Positions 63,156 through 64,000 of a stretch of DNA of 64,000 nucleotides are shown here, one piece after another (position 1 is the stretch's first letter; each line of letters starts with the position of its first letter). A model generated the notes under the pieces. That model worked only from the letters and a program-made list of their open reading frames with translations, searched no databases and was not told the origin of the DNA. The DNA comes from Aerococcaceae bacterium DSM 111021 (lineage in GTDB: Bacteria; Bacillota; Bacilli; Lactobacillales; Aerococcaceae). The stretch lies in assembly GCA_020112395.1 (NCBI GenBank), contig JACCEK010000002.1:248001-312000 (forward strand), read 5' to 3'. The translations under genes were made by a program, and so were the position numbers.

Positions 63156-64000
63156 TTAAATATCGTCGCTAAGCAACCCTTCAGCAATCGTATCCGTAGT
63201 AACTATAATATTCAACAAATCACTTTCTAGTGCCGCTCGAATTGCTTCAACTTTCTGATCCCCATATACCACAGTCATAATAGCAGGTATCTTTCTCAAA
63301 TCCTCAAGATTTAGTCCAATAACATTTTTATTTATTTCACTATCTACTTCTTTTCCTTCTTGATTGAAAAATCGTGAATTAATAACGCCTACAGCATTAT
63401 GCCCCTTTAAGTCGGTCGCATCTTCTTCACTTAAGAAGCCTATTTTTCGCATGTTACTTTCTTGATCCAAACTTGAAATCCCAATTAAAGCCAAATCGAC
63501 TGTTTTTCCTTCTTCCAAGATACTTTGAATTGCATTGTTACTACTGAGCTCTTCTCGTATTAACTCATTTGATACTAATGCAGGAGAATAAAGATATTTC
63601 GCCTTACCTCTCATCTTCCTCGCTAAGTCGTAACTCAATTGATTGGATTGTATCTCAAAATAATCATCACTTAACCCACCGATCAAAGGCAGGACTGTGA
63701 CACCTTGATGATTCGTATAAGGAAAATGATCCACTAAACCTCTTAAGGAATTCCCCCAAGAAATACCGATTGTCTGGTATGAAGGAAGTATTTTCTTCAA
63801 GTATAAAGCAGCTTGTTGGCTTGCCATTTTTTTCACTTCAGCTTTATTAATATCTAGTGTATCAATGATAATGGCATTTTTTAGCTTGAATTTTTTCTCT
63901 ATTTGCCTTTCTAACCTAGCCGTATAGACACTACTGCTATTAATCACAATTTCAACGATTCCATCTCTTTTTGCTTCAACAATCATTTTAGATATGAATG
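63156..64000 (-). CDS. SorC-family sugar-binding transcriptional regulator (partial)
   Basis: The visible 281 or so residues make the C-terminal sugar-binding domain of a SorC/DeoR-type regulator. Typical stretches are AKRDGIVEIVIN (end of the DNA-binding part), TIGISWGNSLRGLVDHFP, VLPLIGGL, VDLALIGISSL and the C-terminal VVYGDQKVEAIRAALESDLLNIIVTTDTIAEGLL. The frame remains open to the window edge (FISKMIVEAK), so the HTH lies beyond it and the gene is incomplete here. Its ligand is a sugar phosphate. It may have regulated the sugar transport genes whose remnants lie just downstream. Confidence 0.88.
   Translation of the reverse strand, partial: FISKMIVEAKRDGIVEIVINSSSVYTARLERQIEKKFKLKNAIIIDTLDINKAEVKKMASQQAALYLKKILPSYQTIGISWGNSLRGLVDHFPYTNHQGVTVLPLIGGLSDDYFEIQSNQLSYDLARKMRGKAKYLYSPALVSNELIREELSSNNAIQSILEEGKTVDLALIGISSLDQESNMRKIGFLSEEDATDLKGHNAVGVINSRFFNQEGKEVDSEINKNVIGLNLEDLRKIPAIMTVVYGDQKVEAIRAALESDLLNIIVTTDTIAEGLLSDDI

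Overview
This is a low-GC Gram-positive chromosome segment, most likely from the Lactobacillales. It carries a perfect CIRCE upstream of groES-groEL, a rex gene, a Gram-positive-type galT, Wzd/Wze/Wzh-type capsule regulators and strong AGGAGG ribosome binding sites. The order tsaB-rimI-tsaD-ydiF ... rex ... groES-groEL matches the Bacillus arrangement. The genus cannot be fixed from the sequence; Aerococcaceae or Carnobacteriaceae would be a guess. No rRNA, tRNA, CRISPR array, integrase or complete insertion sequence was seen.

Region 1 (about 1-21 kb, all minus strand) is a capsule or exopolysaccharide locus. It reads from a promoter near 19.6 kb leftwards: long 4,6-dehydratase, Wzd, Wze, Wzh, DegT aminotransferase, initiating phosphoglycosyl transferase, GNAT acetyltransferase, ATP-grasp protein, glycosyltransferase, CapE-CapF-CapG (UDP-FucNAc synthesis), two glycosyltransferases, Wzx flippase, TupA-like ATP-grasp protein, EpsG-type Wzy, and a broken GHMP kinase. 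Dehydratase, aminotransferase, acetyltransferase and phosphotransferase together suggest a di-N-acetyl bacillosamine-type first sugar, with L-FucNAc in the repeat unit. An LCP (LytR-CpsA-Psr) gene lies just upstream. Its promoter region is a near copy of the capsule promoter region, so the two are probably co-regulated.

Region 2 (about 21-53 kb) is mostly housekeeping: RluA, GroESL, Rex, YdiF, the TsaB/TsaD tRNA-modification genes, ribokinase, a LytS-LytT-CstA sensor/transporter set with a visible LytTR-type operator, carbamate kinase, and an alpha-glucoside PTS with 6-phospho-alpha-glucosidase and an RpiR regulator. Spread through its intergenic spaces is the most unusual feature of the window: arrays of hairpin-containing repeats with a fixed pitch of 41 bp (sometimes 42). 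The repeated sequence differs from locus to locus (24.4, 30.6, 34.9, 40.1 and 47.2 kb), but the pitch does not. Two of the five main arrays end only a few bases from the stop codons of paralogous NERD-domain genes. Single copies of one unit type are scattered at about ten more places.

Region 3 (about 53-64 kb) carries a HAD phosphatase, a 3-hydroxyisobutyrate dehydrogenase-like gene, galM, galE-galT-galK divergent from an AraC-type regulator (with matching inverted sites at both ends of the shared promoter region), a sugar O-acetyltransferase, an orphan PTS IIB, a 5'-truncated sugar ABC permease and a SorC-type regulator that runs off the window. Several decayed genes (GHMP kinase, DUF1275, a ROK C-terminus, the ABC permease) point to recent gene loss.
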